Assembly: GCA_037074705.1 (NCBI GenBank)
Contig: CM073590.1
Span: 166,840,746 to 166,904,745, forward strand
Origin: Zhengitettix transpicula
Lineage: Eukaryota; Arthropoda; Insecta; Orthoptera; Tetrigidae
Direction of reading: 5' to 3'
DNA length: 64,000 bases
Positions 28,701 to 34,711 of this stretch are shown piece by piece (position 1 is the stretch's first letter; the number at the start of each line of letters is the position of its first letter). Both the position numbers and the translations under genes were made by a program. The notes under the pieces were generated by a model. It searched no databases. It was not told the origin of the DNA and worked only from the letters and a program-made list of their open reading frames with translations.

Positions 28701-31700
28701 AAGGCCTTCGGTGTTTACAGTTATCAATTCTCATACAATGATACTGTATTAAAATTTTTATTAAATGTTCTATCCTCTCTAAAATTTCAAAGTTGGCTAC
28801 AGATACTCTTAATTGCAGGTTGTTCCAGGAAATGAAAATACAGCCAAGCGATTATTTACATAGGGTTGTTGTCTTATCATATAGTAAATATGAAATGTGG
28901 CTTGAATTTCATACTGTAGGCAAAATATAAGTTTACGACATGAATGAAGGACTGTGATAGAACATAACTGCTTATATAAATAAGCATGTAATTTCATATG
29001 TTTATTGGTACTATATTAGCTAATATAATAAATTCTTAATCATTTCTAATGTTTCATGAAACTATATTTAAGCAAGAAAACTAATACCCATTATCTCTTT
29101 TAGCTATTAAATGTGAGACACTGTTTCAAATATTGTGTGTTAGCCCATCCCTTAAACATTAGTTATTGATTTATTCTAAATGAAAATATAGTAAGTTTCA
29201 TGTGCAAAATTAAAATGAAGTACCATATACAATATATTTTGTATCTTGTTGCAGGTCCGTAAAGATAAAACAACAAAAAAATGTAACTACAAGAAGAAAC
29301 TTGGAAAAAATAAATGTAGAAGAACGCAAAAGAAAAAGTTATGCAAAAACTCAAATTCATTAGTCACAAACAAAGCAGATGTCACTGTAGTCATTACTAT
29401 TAATGATGCAGGGCCAGATTCAATAGAAGAGATAAAATTGACTGACAAGTTTTCTTTGAAGAATTCAAAAATTGGTAAAAAAGATAAAAGCTCTCATAAT
29501 TACTTACTTGTGTCCAATCAACCAAATATAATAAAGGAGGGGGAAAAAAAAGATGAACCGATAAGTATGGATGTTGACATAACAAGAAGTGGTTTAATGA
29601 ACAATGAACTCAATCCAGCTCCAGACAATAATAGGGATAAATCAATACATATGCAAGTAGGCAAGGTAGGAATAAGGGATTATATGCCCAATAAACTAAA
29701 TTTTGTACAGGGGATGGATTGTGATGAACATGAAAGTATTCAAGCAGAGATTGTGGCAATGACAGATTCATTACATATTGGATCAAATAGAGTACAGGGG
29801 GTGGAAAGTTATGAACCTCAGAGTAGTCATGAAGCACCTGCAGAAAGATTAGATCCAACATCAAATAAACCAAAACAGTTACAAATACAGGAAAATTCTG
29901 AACATCACACTAATAATGCGGAAAATGCAGTAATGACAAATTTAGTGTTAAATAAATCTGATGAAGTACAAAAAGACGAAAGAGATAAACCTAAAACTTT
30001 TCATATTGATATTGCAGCATGGGCAAAGCCAGGGTTTAAAGAACCATACCAAGTGCAGGAGAGCGCTGATGATCATTCTACACAAGTGGACATTGCAACT
30101 AAGTGCTATTCAAAGCCTAATGAACCGAATCAAAATGTACAATTGGATATTGTAGCAAGAAGATTGTCATTTAATGGCACCGATAGTGCTCCAATAGAAA
30201 ATGGACAATTTGATCACAAGCCAGCAAATGAACACAGTTCTCTTGAAACATCAGATTTTAAAATGATTATACCAAAAAAAGAAAAAATTCTAGGTTCAGA
30301 GTGGTTTAAAGAGACTACAAATTATGAAACAAAATTTATCACAAATCTGGTTCCATTTTTACCCAAATGTGATACAAAGGATATAAACCCCAACTGTAAA
30401 GTGAAACAAGAAGTCTTGGAGTCTGTGAACACAACTGTCAAGCAGGAGATTAATGAAGACATTCAAATGGAAGTTGACCCAGAAGATCATAATGGGAAAT
30501 CAGTAACTCAGAGAACAGATTCTAATGACAATGTTTCCGAAACTTCTACTAATCAAAATTTTAGCAATAAATCACAATTTCAATTAATGAAAAACCTTTG
30601 CGAACCATTTATTATTGAATCACAGGAACTGTTTGAGGAAAGAACTAATTTGGAATTAACTCTCACATCAAGAAAATTATTAGAATATGATTTTGTATCA
30701 TTAGGCAATATAGAAAGAACTGAAAGTGTTGATAATTTTAATAATTCTTCTCTAAATCAATTCAGCAATTATGTTATTGATGATTGTGAAGAAATATTTT
30801 CAAGTATTAATAATAAGAACACTGAAGGAATTGATTCTGCAACATTTGAAAATAAACACAAAGTGGAACACGGTCAGAATATATCTAGAGCACAGGAAAA
30901 TAGTTTAATTGTTGCAAAATCTTTAGATGACGATAAATATGGTTGCAGAAAAAAAACTAAATATGCAGAGTCTTACAATGCTCACCAAATACCTAATAGA
31001 CAAAATGAAGACCATGCAACACAAGATTGTGCAGAAAAAGTAATGATATCAAATCAAGGGAACTATGGTATTCCTGTATCAGAATATAGTAACGTCCGAG
31101 ACCCTCAAGAAAAATCAGGATCAAGTAATATAATTTGCATTAATAATGAGCCAACAGATGAAAAAACTACAATTATTATAATTCAGGGAGGAATATATCC
31201 TGACATTAACCAACGATCTCCAAGTGACACACATTTTGTGACAGTAGGAGAATATGACATCTTTAACGACCAAGTGGAAGGCCAAGGTGACAAATTTTTA
31301 GGAAATGAAAGTATATGCTCTGAAAAGATTAATTTGCATCAAAATAAAGTTGAATTTTCCGAAAGTAATCATCACAGTAACTGTAAAATTGATCACAAAT
31401 ATGAAGAAAATGCTTGTGCTCTGGACAAAAATGAAAGTAACTTGAAAAGAAAACGTGAAATTCCAATGAGCACAATGAAAGATTATCCAATACAAATAAT
31501 TTCAGATAAATTAGCACACTTTAAGGACAACAGTCATATTGAAGGGGAAACTGGCCCACCTCTAGAAATACCTGAAGCTTTAATACTCGAGACATGTGGA
31601 ATTGGAGAAACAGTAAGAACAGAAATCAATGACAACACTATTAAAACAATAACTTTCATTCCACATCCAACATCAATAGATATGTTGATTCCAGGACCAA

Positions 31701-34700
31701 CAACTACCCAAAATATAAATAATAGATGTACTCCGGAATTAATACAGCTTTCAGGATCTTCTGATAATTCGGAAAATGAATATCAGCAGTATGAAAATGA
31801 CCAAGAGAGAGAGCGCACATCACAACTCACTGAAAGTCAAATACTTTCTTTGAAAGAGTTCTTAATAATTAAAGAGAAGGATTTAGGAGGTAATTTCAAT
31901 GAATTAAGTAACACTGAAAATAATATGATTGAAGAAGATGAATTGCAGAAAAATGATACTGTAGTTAAATTAAACAGCGTTGAATCTACAATTTGTTGCA
32001 CAGGAGTTGAAAATTCAATCCTGGATGGTTCAGTTAAATCTGTCTCTCCTGAAATTACACACGTGTGCAATAATGTGCCTTTAGAAGAAAATGTGTCAAA
32101 GATACGTAATTCAGACTGTGAAACTGGAGAGCCAAATAAATTGACCAGACAATTGGCAATTAATTGTGATAGTGCATCAGTTTCTTCAAATGTCTCTGAA
32201 CCAGCTAATTCATCTAAAAGACCTGGAGATACAACAAATCAGAAGAGTAAGAATGTGATACTCTATGATTCATTATTGCCAAACAGTTGTACAACAGAAA
32301 TTGAAAATATACATTGGACTGATGGGCAATTACTTAAAATAGATGAACAGAATCCTGTTGGAAATACATCTCAAGTGGACATTTCAAGTGAATTGCTTGA
32401 AGATCCTAAAAGTTCTGATAGTAATTTTCAGTTGGATTTATGTCATATTGCACCAAATAGATTTAAAAGAGTTAGATTGTCCATAAATAAGGATTCTATG
32501 ATGGCAATAAATAAAAATTGTAATATTACAGATTCTTTTCCAAGTTCTGAGACAGAATCAAGTAAAGAAAAAATTGATAATACTATATCCACACCTGACT
32601 CTTCTGAACCTGGTATATTATATTGTAGACTTGAATTTCCTAAAACTTCGCCTGGTCACCAAGATCACAATTTAACTGAAAATGCATCCATGGATATGAA
32701 TATCTTAAACAGGAAGACAGAATATTTTGTTCGAACAGAAAATTCTCATCTCAATGAATCAGAACAGAAACAGAGCACTCCTCCAAAGAAAAGAATATCT
32801 GAAAGAGAAGTTAAAAATTATGACCCCGAGGTATCAAAAATCCGCAATAAGCAAACCTTACTCAAAATTAAGAGTAGAGGATACTTATCAGAGTCTCATC
32901 TAAGTCATGAAATTGAGCATCAAACTGTAGTTGTTCAAGAGCACTCAAAATTAGAGTTGCCAAATCAATATATTATAGACAGTTATCATTGTCCTGTGGA
33001 TTCTAGCAATGACAATATGTTAGTTAGTAATGGATCGAGACGGATGCATAAAAACAGCTGTGAAAAAAGAAATTCCTCAAACCCTTATGTGAAAAAATTT
33101 TTGGAAGTTGAGTCACCTGATGCAAGATCTGTAATTACGAACAAGAATACCTCCAGTGCTGAATGTCCTGCTACTTCTAACTATGAAAATATATTAGTTA
33201 GTAATGAAATGAATCTGATAGTTAAAAGCAGTTCTGAAACAGAAAGTTTGAAGTATGGCGCTGAGGAAACAAATCCTTCAGTGAAAGATATTTCAGAACA
33301 TGTGTCTGCTGATATAAGAGATGTTATAGAGAATTGTAGTTCTAAGAATTCGAACTATGAAAAACAAATTGTCAGTAATGAAATGAAACTGACAGATAAA
33401 AGTGGTCCTACAACAAAAAATTCCAGGGATAGCGGTCAGGATTCAAACCAATCAACCAACATTTTTGTTGAAGAAATAACCCCAAATGCAAGTGGAGCAA
33501 TTGAAAATTGGACCAGTAAACAGTTTCAACGTTTTTCTGAAGAAACAACTGCAGTTGCAAATAAATCTAAATCAATTGCTCTAGGTTGTGAAGATGAATC
33601 CAAACAGTGGCCACGTAAGCTGGGTATCTCTCAAAGTGTAACTGTCAATGATTCAGTTACAAATATTTCACATTTACAAGTTGATAACAATGAATCAGGT
33701 CCCAATAATGTACAAAGTATACATAAAAATAGTTCTAGAAAGTGTAACAAACGTAAGGATACCGAACATTTTAATTCACCAAGTGAACCTGCATGTCCAG
33801 TAAATTTTTATTTAACACCTATAATGAATGGATTTTCATATTCAGTTGAAAGTGAAATAAAATATACACCCATGTTACAGCCACCACAAGCACCAGAGGC
33901 ATTGACTGCCAATATACAATTAATATGTAAATGTGCAAGTTGTTATGCACATTATTTAAAGAAATCTGAGAAAAATCAAACTCAAGATTCAACCAAATAC
34001 CCTTCCATTTCAGATAGAAATTACATTTATATTGATGGGGAATTAGTTGAAAATGAAGTAAAAACTGTAATGAAAAAGTTAGAATACTTCTTAATGCACA
34101 TAATGAACAATCGAAAGGAACCAGAAGACCTTGAGTATAAGTACAAACAAGATTCAGAATCCCCAAACCTACCTATCAAGAAGCGTTTAACACTTGCTCA
34201 TATGTTAAGCACAAGAGATGAAAATAAAGTAGAGGAAGAATGTTTCCCATCATACTCAAAGAAACGAATGATGAGTATTGCTGAACTAGAGGTTACACAA
34301 AATCCAGTATATTACAGACCACCGCCATTTGAAGTTTATGATGCTCATTTAAACACTAATGGTCCCACAGTTAATGGCAATGCTACGAGCAATAATGTGC
34401 ATTTACAATCCAAGTTTACGAATTATAACTCTGCAAGGGTATGTAATAATAGTACTTTGGAATATATGACAGATACTATTGAACAATATATGCCATATAA
34501 TGATCAGCAGCAGAATTTGCAGTGTTCTGGTGACTCTGAAGCAGTTAGTACTACATATGGACACTCCAATGATACAGACAAACGATATAGCTTAGACCGT
34601 GCCTTGGAAGATGTTAACAAAACTGTGTCACACTCAAAAGGGATGAATGCTAAGCCTACTAATTATTATGAGCTCCGATATAAATATAACAATTATTTTC

Positions 34701-34711
34701 AAGAGAGATAA
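702..34711 (+). CDS. Large unidentified multi-exon gene (copy A), 5' end outside window
   Basis: Eight exons read on the + strand with canonical AG/GT borders and matching phases, giving 2128 residues plus an unseen N-terminus: 702-879, 2945-3062, 3828-3916, 11505-11569, 12363-12447, 14840-15110, 15178-15303, 29255-34711. Residues 1-310 look alpha-helical with evenly spaced Leu/Ile, as in a helical-repeat fold. Residues 311-2128, all from the last exon, are rich in Asn, Ser, Glu, Lys and Asp, mostly disordered-looking, with internal repeats, a basic nuclear-localisation-like start and a conserved C-terminal part holding C-x-C-x-x-C at 1868-1873. No catalytic motif was seen and I do not recognise the family. 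A nuclear chromatin or scaffold role is a guess from composition only. Introns are full of mobile elements. Damaged duplicates follow at 36566-40146 and 43932-64000; only this copy is open throughout. Confidence 0.8.
1092..1137. repeat. 10-bp minisatellite
   Basis: About four and a half head-to-tail copies of CATTATTTAT within intron 1. Confidence 0.9.
2219..2245. repeat. AT dinucleotide microsatellite
   Basis: Uninterrupted TA repeat in intron 1. Confidence 0.95.
2362..2431. repeat. Small foldback hairpin next to AT run
   Basis: Arms AGCCATAAGGAAC and GTTCCTTATGGCT close a loop that contains GTTGTTCTTCAAATTTTCGG. The same loop motif forms one arm of the hairpin at 46545-46621, so both belong to one foldback family. 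An AT run follows immediately at 2431-2478. Confidence 0.8.
2945..3062 (+). CDS. Exon 2 visible (gene copy A)
   Basis: The acceptor TTGTTTCAG precedes it. One base completes a Lys codon from the previous exon, then 39 codons run to ...D-M-K-E in phase 0. The donor GTTGGA is non-consensus after GT, so this exon end is the least certain of the set. Absent from copy B. Confidence 0.7.
3063..3827. other. Intron 2
   Basis: AT-rich non-coding sequence with no repeat, element or RNA gene recognised. Confidence 0.7.
3828..3916 (+). CDS. Exon 3 visible (gene copy A)
   Basis: Follows TTCTTTTCAG. 29 codons starting T-I-E-S-Y-E plus two bases (AG), donor GTAACA. The Y-S-T-I-T-E-L-L-A-L-Y-L stretch looks like a hydrophobic helix. 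Absent from copy B, whose homology starts ~0.9 kb downstream of this exon. Confidence 0.78.
3917..6198. other. Intron 3, left part
   Basis: Non-coding. From about 4855 onward it aligns with 43932-45110 in copy B, so one breakpoint of the segmental duplication lies near 4855. It contains the hairpin at 5972-6112. Confidence 0.7.
5972..6112. repeat. Long foldback hairpin (copy A)
   Basis: Arms of about 60 bp that begin GGTTTCTACCCGGGTAAAAC and return as GTTTTACCCGGGTCGAAACC, with CGACGA/TCGTCG cores and a short AT-rich loop. The same hairpin is in copy B at 44880-45020, so it predates the duplication. Confidence 0.9.
6199..10110 (+). mobile_element. Head-monomer-tail element 1
   Basis: Starts with the head CTAGCTGGGTGCCCGGCGTT, followed by many imperfect ~280-bp monomers. 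Each has a CCACCCCCACCC-like tract, a GAAAGGGGTTGAAATT-like box, a GACATCCATAACC-like box and an AACATGTTTGAAAATTTC-like box. It ends with a tail containing AAAGAACACGTGTACGAA and GTGTAGATTTGT. No long protein-coding ORF is present, so it is non-autonomous or non-coding. Copy B has no such insertion at the matching place and carries only an AT run there. The class is uncertain; similar heads and tails occur in arthropod repeats of unclear origin. Confidence 0.8.
10111..11290. other. Copy A-specific insert with no recognised content
   Basis: Lies between two tail sequences (10000-10110 and 11291-11440) and is absent from copy B. It holds a short internal duplication (around 10551 and 11135, both TTATTCAATCAAAAT...). 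A 39-codon open stretch from ATG at 10950 ends at a GTAAGT donor-like site at 11067, but nothing confirms that it is used. Confidence 0.5.
11291..11440 (+). mobile_element. Second tail of a head-tail element
   Basis: Carries GTGTAAGGAACATACAAAC, CAAACGCTCTGC and TTTATTTATTAGA, the same end as at 26510-26555. The head belonging to it may be the one at 6199, if the intervening tail and insert are secondary. Confidence 0.7.
11505..11569 (+). CDS. Exon 4 visible (gene copy A)
   Basis: A 65-nt exon after CTTTTTACAG, ending at GTAAGA. The phase from exon 3 selects the frame R-R-K-E-H-L-E-K-I-S-G-R-L. The other open frame makes TGA at the junction with exon 5, so it is excluded. Copy B has the same exon at 45234-45298 with a displaced acceptor. 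Confidence 0.75.
12363..12447 (+). CDS. Exon 5 visible (gene copy A)
   Basis: Follows CTCTCTGCAG and ends at GTAAGT. It encodes D-N-S-E-E-H-I-L-D-A-L-L then a helix to N-A-V-L-K. Copy B at 46224-46308 differs at only a few bases, including one Ile to Phe change. Confidence 0.85.
13143..13514. repeat. Hexanucleotide array, 55 x GAGTAA then 6 x GAGTCA
   Basis: Uninterrupted 6-bp repeat. Because the unit is a multiple of three, several frames stay open (Lys-Ser, Thr-Leu, Ser-Tyr), but there is no sign of a gene. It is absent from the copy B relative. Confidence 0.97.
13987..14070. repeat. 14-bp tandem repeat
   Basis: About six copies of CATTTAGTTTCTTT inside the LTR-like element. Confidence 0.9.
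14381..14839. other. Intron 5, right part
   Basis: Non-coding. It aligns with 47713-48072 in copy B (shared AGGACATAGTCTTTGAAC-like stretch). No feature beyond the acceptor tract. Confidence 0.6.
14840..15110 (+). CDS. Exon 6 visible (gene copy A)
   Basis: Follows a pyrimidine tract and CAG. 90 codons with helical segments (Y-I-R-Y-V-L-A-Y-K-L-W-K-K) and the conserved S-A-D-V-F-G-S-V-L-P-K stretch. Donor GTAAAA. Copy B at 48073-48325 keeps the frame but lacks 18 nt (six residues) after G-K-L. Confidence 0.88.
15178..15303 (+). CDS. Exon 7 visible (gene copy A)
   Basis: Follows TTTTTGCAG. 42 codons in phase 0 ending in a basic run C-S-K-K-R-K before GTAAGC. With the basic start of exon 8 it forms a strongly positive stretch compatible with a nuclear localisation signal. 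Copy B at 48394-48518 has lost one base. Confidence 0.85.
15304..16705. other. Intron 7, first part
   Basis: Non-coding. It aligns with 48519-50370 of copy B apart from a copy B-specific insert at about 49167-49790. No element was recognised in copy A. Confidence 0.65.
16706..16747. repeat. AT dinucleotide microsatellite
   Basis: Directly abuts the element head at 16749, which suggests AT runs as insertion targets. Confidence 0.95.
16749..16890 (+). mobile_element. Truncated head of a head-monomer-tail element
   Basis: CTAGCTGAGTGCCCGGCGTT head, then only a shortened first monomer (to about 16890) before unrelated AT-rich sequence. No tail follows before the next head at 18248, so this copy is broken. 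Confidence 0.75.
17309..17653. repeat. 345-bp palindrome with divergent CCAAT/TATA arms
   Basis: Arms of roughly 145 bp (17309-17453 and 17501-17653) around a ~45-bp spacer. Reading outward, each arm has GGCCAATCAGG, then TATATATA about 30 bp later, then GGTATACCTCCCACAAGTCAC, and ends with GGTGCGTAACCGTG. This arrangement resembles two back-to-back Pol II promoters. No coding sequence follows on either side within about 500 bp. Confidence 0.85.
17501..17653 (+). promoter_or_regulatory. Candidate CCAAT + TATA promoter (right arm)
   Basis: CCAAT box near 17518, TATATATA near 17547, expected start near 17570-17580, and CTG|GTGCGT near 17640 could be a splice donor. The mirror copy faces left from about 17440. 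Functional use is not shown. Confidence 0.35.
18248..22195 (+). mobile_element. Head-monomer-tail element 2
   Basis: Head at 18248 (CTAGCTGGGTGCCCGG), about 14 imperfect ~280-bp monomers, and a tail with GTCGCAAAGAACACGTGTAC and GGTGTAGATTTCTATAAGG ending in TTTTTATTTATAAGAT. With the broken head at 16749 it makes up a copy A-specific insertion of about 5.5 kb; copy B continues directly at 50385. No coding capacity was seen. Confidence 0.82.
22196..23022. other. Intron 7, middle part
   Basis: Aligns with copy B 50400-50790 and 51560-51900. It contains a 14-base C run at 22300-22313 (interrupted in copy B). The minus strand at 22499-22693 is open for ~64 codons, with a counterpart only in fragments in copy B; no function is assigned. 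Confidence 0.55.
23023..23410. repeat. Perfect 18-bp minisatellite, 21 units
   Basis: GTGGTAAAGGGTGGGGTA repeated 21 times without a visible difference, plus ten bases of a further unit. The + strand is G-rich with repeated GGG runs, so quadruplex formation is possible. Open frames (G-G-V-V-V-K and others) are by-products. Not present in copy B. Confidence 0.97.
23411..24524. other. Intron 7, copy A-specific stretch
   Basis: About 1.1 kb not found in copy B. No ORF of note, no repeat motif and no RNA gene recognised. Confidence 0.5.
24525..26550 (+). mobile_element. Head-monomer-tail element 3
   Basis: Head CTAGCTGGGTGCCAGGCGTT, about seven monomers, then a tail with GTCGCAAAGAAATTTGG, GTGTAAGGAACATACAAA and TTTATTTATTAGAAG. 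It corresponds in position to element 4 of copy B (52137-59810), so this insertion predates the segmental duplication, unlike elements 1 and 2. Confidence 0.82.
26551..27472. other. Intron 7, unassigned stretch
   Basis: Non-coding. The part from about 27000 aligns with 59830 onward in copy B. No feature was seen. Confidence 0.55.
27473..27837 (-). pseudogene. Gypsy-like retrotransposon protease remnant (copy A)
   Basis: The minus strand encodes pieces resembling the second half of a retropepsin, with I-S-N-V-R-F-I-V-D, Q-V-L-I-I-G-A-E-F-L-Q-K-H and V-F-D-Y-V-N-G-E-I. It is split between two frames around 27600-27700, so it is frameshifted. The active-site D-T-G part is not seen. The same remnant is in copy B at 60304-60713, so it was present before the duplication. 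Confidence 0.6.
28030..28470 (+). repeat. Triplicated intron fragment with short open frame (copy A)
   Basis: Related blocks occur at 41050-41410 and 61540-61990. A frame ending in W-R-S-E-N-stop at 28276 is open for about 63 codons and is matched by the copy ending at 61787. It contains L-N-Y-S-A-E-L-K-L-I-K-N and Q-R-M-L-V-T-S-Y. The block at 28365-28470 (GGTGTGGAGATAGGATTTGT) is shared by all three. Identity unknown; possibly an old mobile element. Confidence 0.55.
28471..29254. other. Intron 7, last part
   Basis: Non-coding, aligns with 61990-62775 of copy B. Ends in the acceptor GTATCTTGTTGCAG. Confidence 0.7.
29255..34711 (+). CDS. Exon 8, last and very large (gene copy A)
   Basis: Starts after GTATCTTGTTGCAG and stays open for 1818 codons to TAA at 34709-34711, unusual for a last exon in such AT-rich DNA. 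It opens with a Lys/Arg/Cys-rich nuclear-signal-like segment (residues 311-345 of the visible protein). About eight degenerate ~28-residue repeats occupy 413-616. Two V-K-Q-E SUMO-type motifs lie at 693 and 705, hydrophobic-acidic SIM-like stretches near 1139 (L-I-Q-L then Ser/Asp/Glu) and at I-I-I-I-Q-G-G (about 31167-31190), and three ~58-residue repeats at about 1561-1734. The C-terminal ~270 residues are less repetitive, with C-K-C-A-S-C at 1868-1873. No enzyme motif was found. The partial duplicates are broken, so this is the only candidate functional copy. Confidence 0.9.
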   Translation, partial: VRKDKTTKKCNYKKKLGKNKCRRTQKKKLCKNSNSLVTNKADVTVVITINDAGPDSIEEIKLTDKFSLKNSKIGKKDKSSHNYLLVSNQPNIIKEGEKKDEPISMDVDITRSGLMNNELNPAPDNNRDKSIHMQVGKVGIRDYMPNKLNFVQGMDCDEHESIQAEIVAMTDSLHIGSNRVQGVESYEPQSSHEAPAERLDPTSNKPKQLQIQENSEHHTNNAENAVMTNLVLNKSDEVQKDERDKPKTFHIDIAAWAKPGFKEPYQVQESADDHSTQVDIATKCYSKPNEPNQNVQLDIVARRLSFNGTDSAPIENGQFDHKPANEHSSLETSDFKMIIPKKEKILGSEWFKETTNYETKFITNLVPFLPKCDTKDINPNCKVKQEVLESVNTTVKQEINEDIQMEVDPEDHNGKSVTQRTDSNDNVSETSTNQNFSNKSQFQLMKNLCEPFIIESQELFEERTNLELTLTSRKLLEYDFVSLGNIERTESVDNFNNSSLNQFSNYVIDDCEEIFSSINNKNTEGIDSATFENKHKVEHGQNISRAQENSLIVAKSLDDDKYGCRKKTKYAESYNAHQIPNRQNEDHATQDCAEKVMISNQGNYGIPVSEYSNVRDPQEKSGSSNIICINNEPTDEKTTIIIIQGGIYPDINQRSPSDTHFVTVGEYDIFNDQVEGQGDKFLGNESICSEKINLHQNKVEFSESNHHSNCKIDHKYEENACALDKNESNLKRKREIPMSTMKDYPIQIISDKLAHFKDNSHIEGETGPPLEIPEALILETCGIGETVRTEINDNTIKTITFIPHPTSIDMLIPGPTTTQNINNRCTPELIQLSGSSDNSENEYQQYENDQERERTSQLTESQILSLKEFLIIKEKDLGGNFNELSNTENNMIEEDELQKNDTVVKLNSVESTICCTGVENSILDGSVKSVSPEITHVCNNVPLEENVSKIRNSDCETGEPNKLTRQLAINCDSASVSSNVSEPANSSKRPGDTTNQKSKNVILYDSLLPNSCTTEIENIHWTDGQLLKIDEQNPVGNTSQVDISSELLEDPKSSDSNFQLDLCHIAPNRFKRVRLSINKDSMMAINKNCNITDSFPSSETESSKEKIDNTISTPDSSEPGILYCRLEFPKTSPGHQDHNLTENASMDMNILNRKTEYFVRTENSHLNESEQKQSTPPKKRISEREVKNYDPEVSKIRNKQTLLKIKSRGYLSESHLSHEIEHQTVVVQEHSKLELPNQYIIDSYHCPVDSSNDNMLVSNGSRRMHKNSCEKRNSSNPYVKKFLEVESPDARSVITNKNTSSAECPATSNYENILVSNEMNLIVKSSSETESLKYGAEETNPSVKDISEHVSADIRDVIENCSSKNSNYEKQIVSNEMKLTDKSGPTTKNSRDSGQDSNQSTNIFVEEITPNASGAIENWTSKQFQRFSEETTAVANKSKSIALGCEDESKQWPRKLGISQSVTVNDSVTNISHLQVDNNESGPNNVQSIHKNSSRKCNKRKDTEHFNSPSEPACPVNFYLTPIMNGFSYSVESEIKYTPMLQPPQAPEALTANIQLICKCASCYAHYLKKSEKNQTQDSTKYPSISDRNYIYIDGELVENEVKTVMKKLEYFLMHIMNNRKEPEDLEYKYKQDSESPNLPIKKRLTLAHMLSTRDENKVEEECFPSYSKKRMMSIAELEVTQNPVYYRPPPFEVYDAHLNTNGPTVNGNATSNNVHLQSKFTNYNSARVCNNSTLEYMTDTIEQYMPYNDQQQNLQCSGDSEAVSTTYGHSNDTDKRYSLDRALEDVNKTVSHSKGMNAKPTNYYELRYKYNNYFQER

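Noticed and set aside
28818..28862. Extra 45-nt exon between exons 7 and 8
   Set aside because: TTGCAG acceptor is present, but the in-frame stretch ends in TAG and no donor fits.
29400..34166. Minus-strand open frames across exon 8
   Set aside because: Shadows of the 1818-codon + strand exon; no start context or domain.
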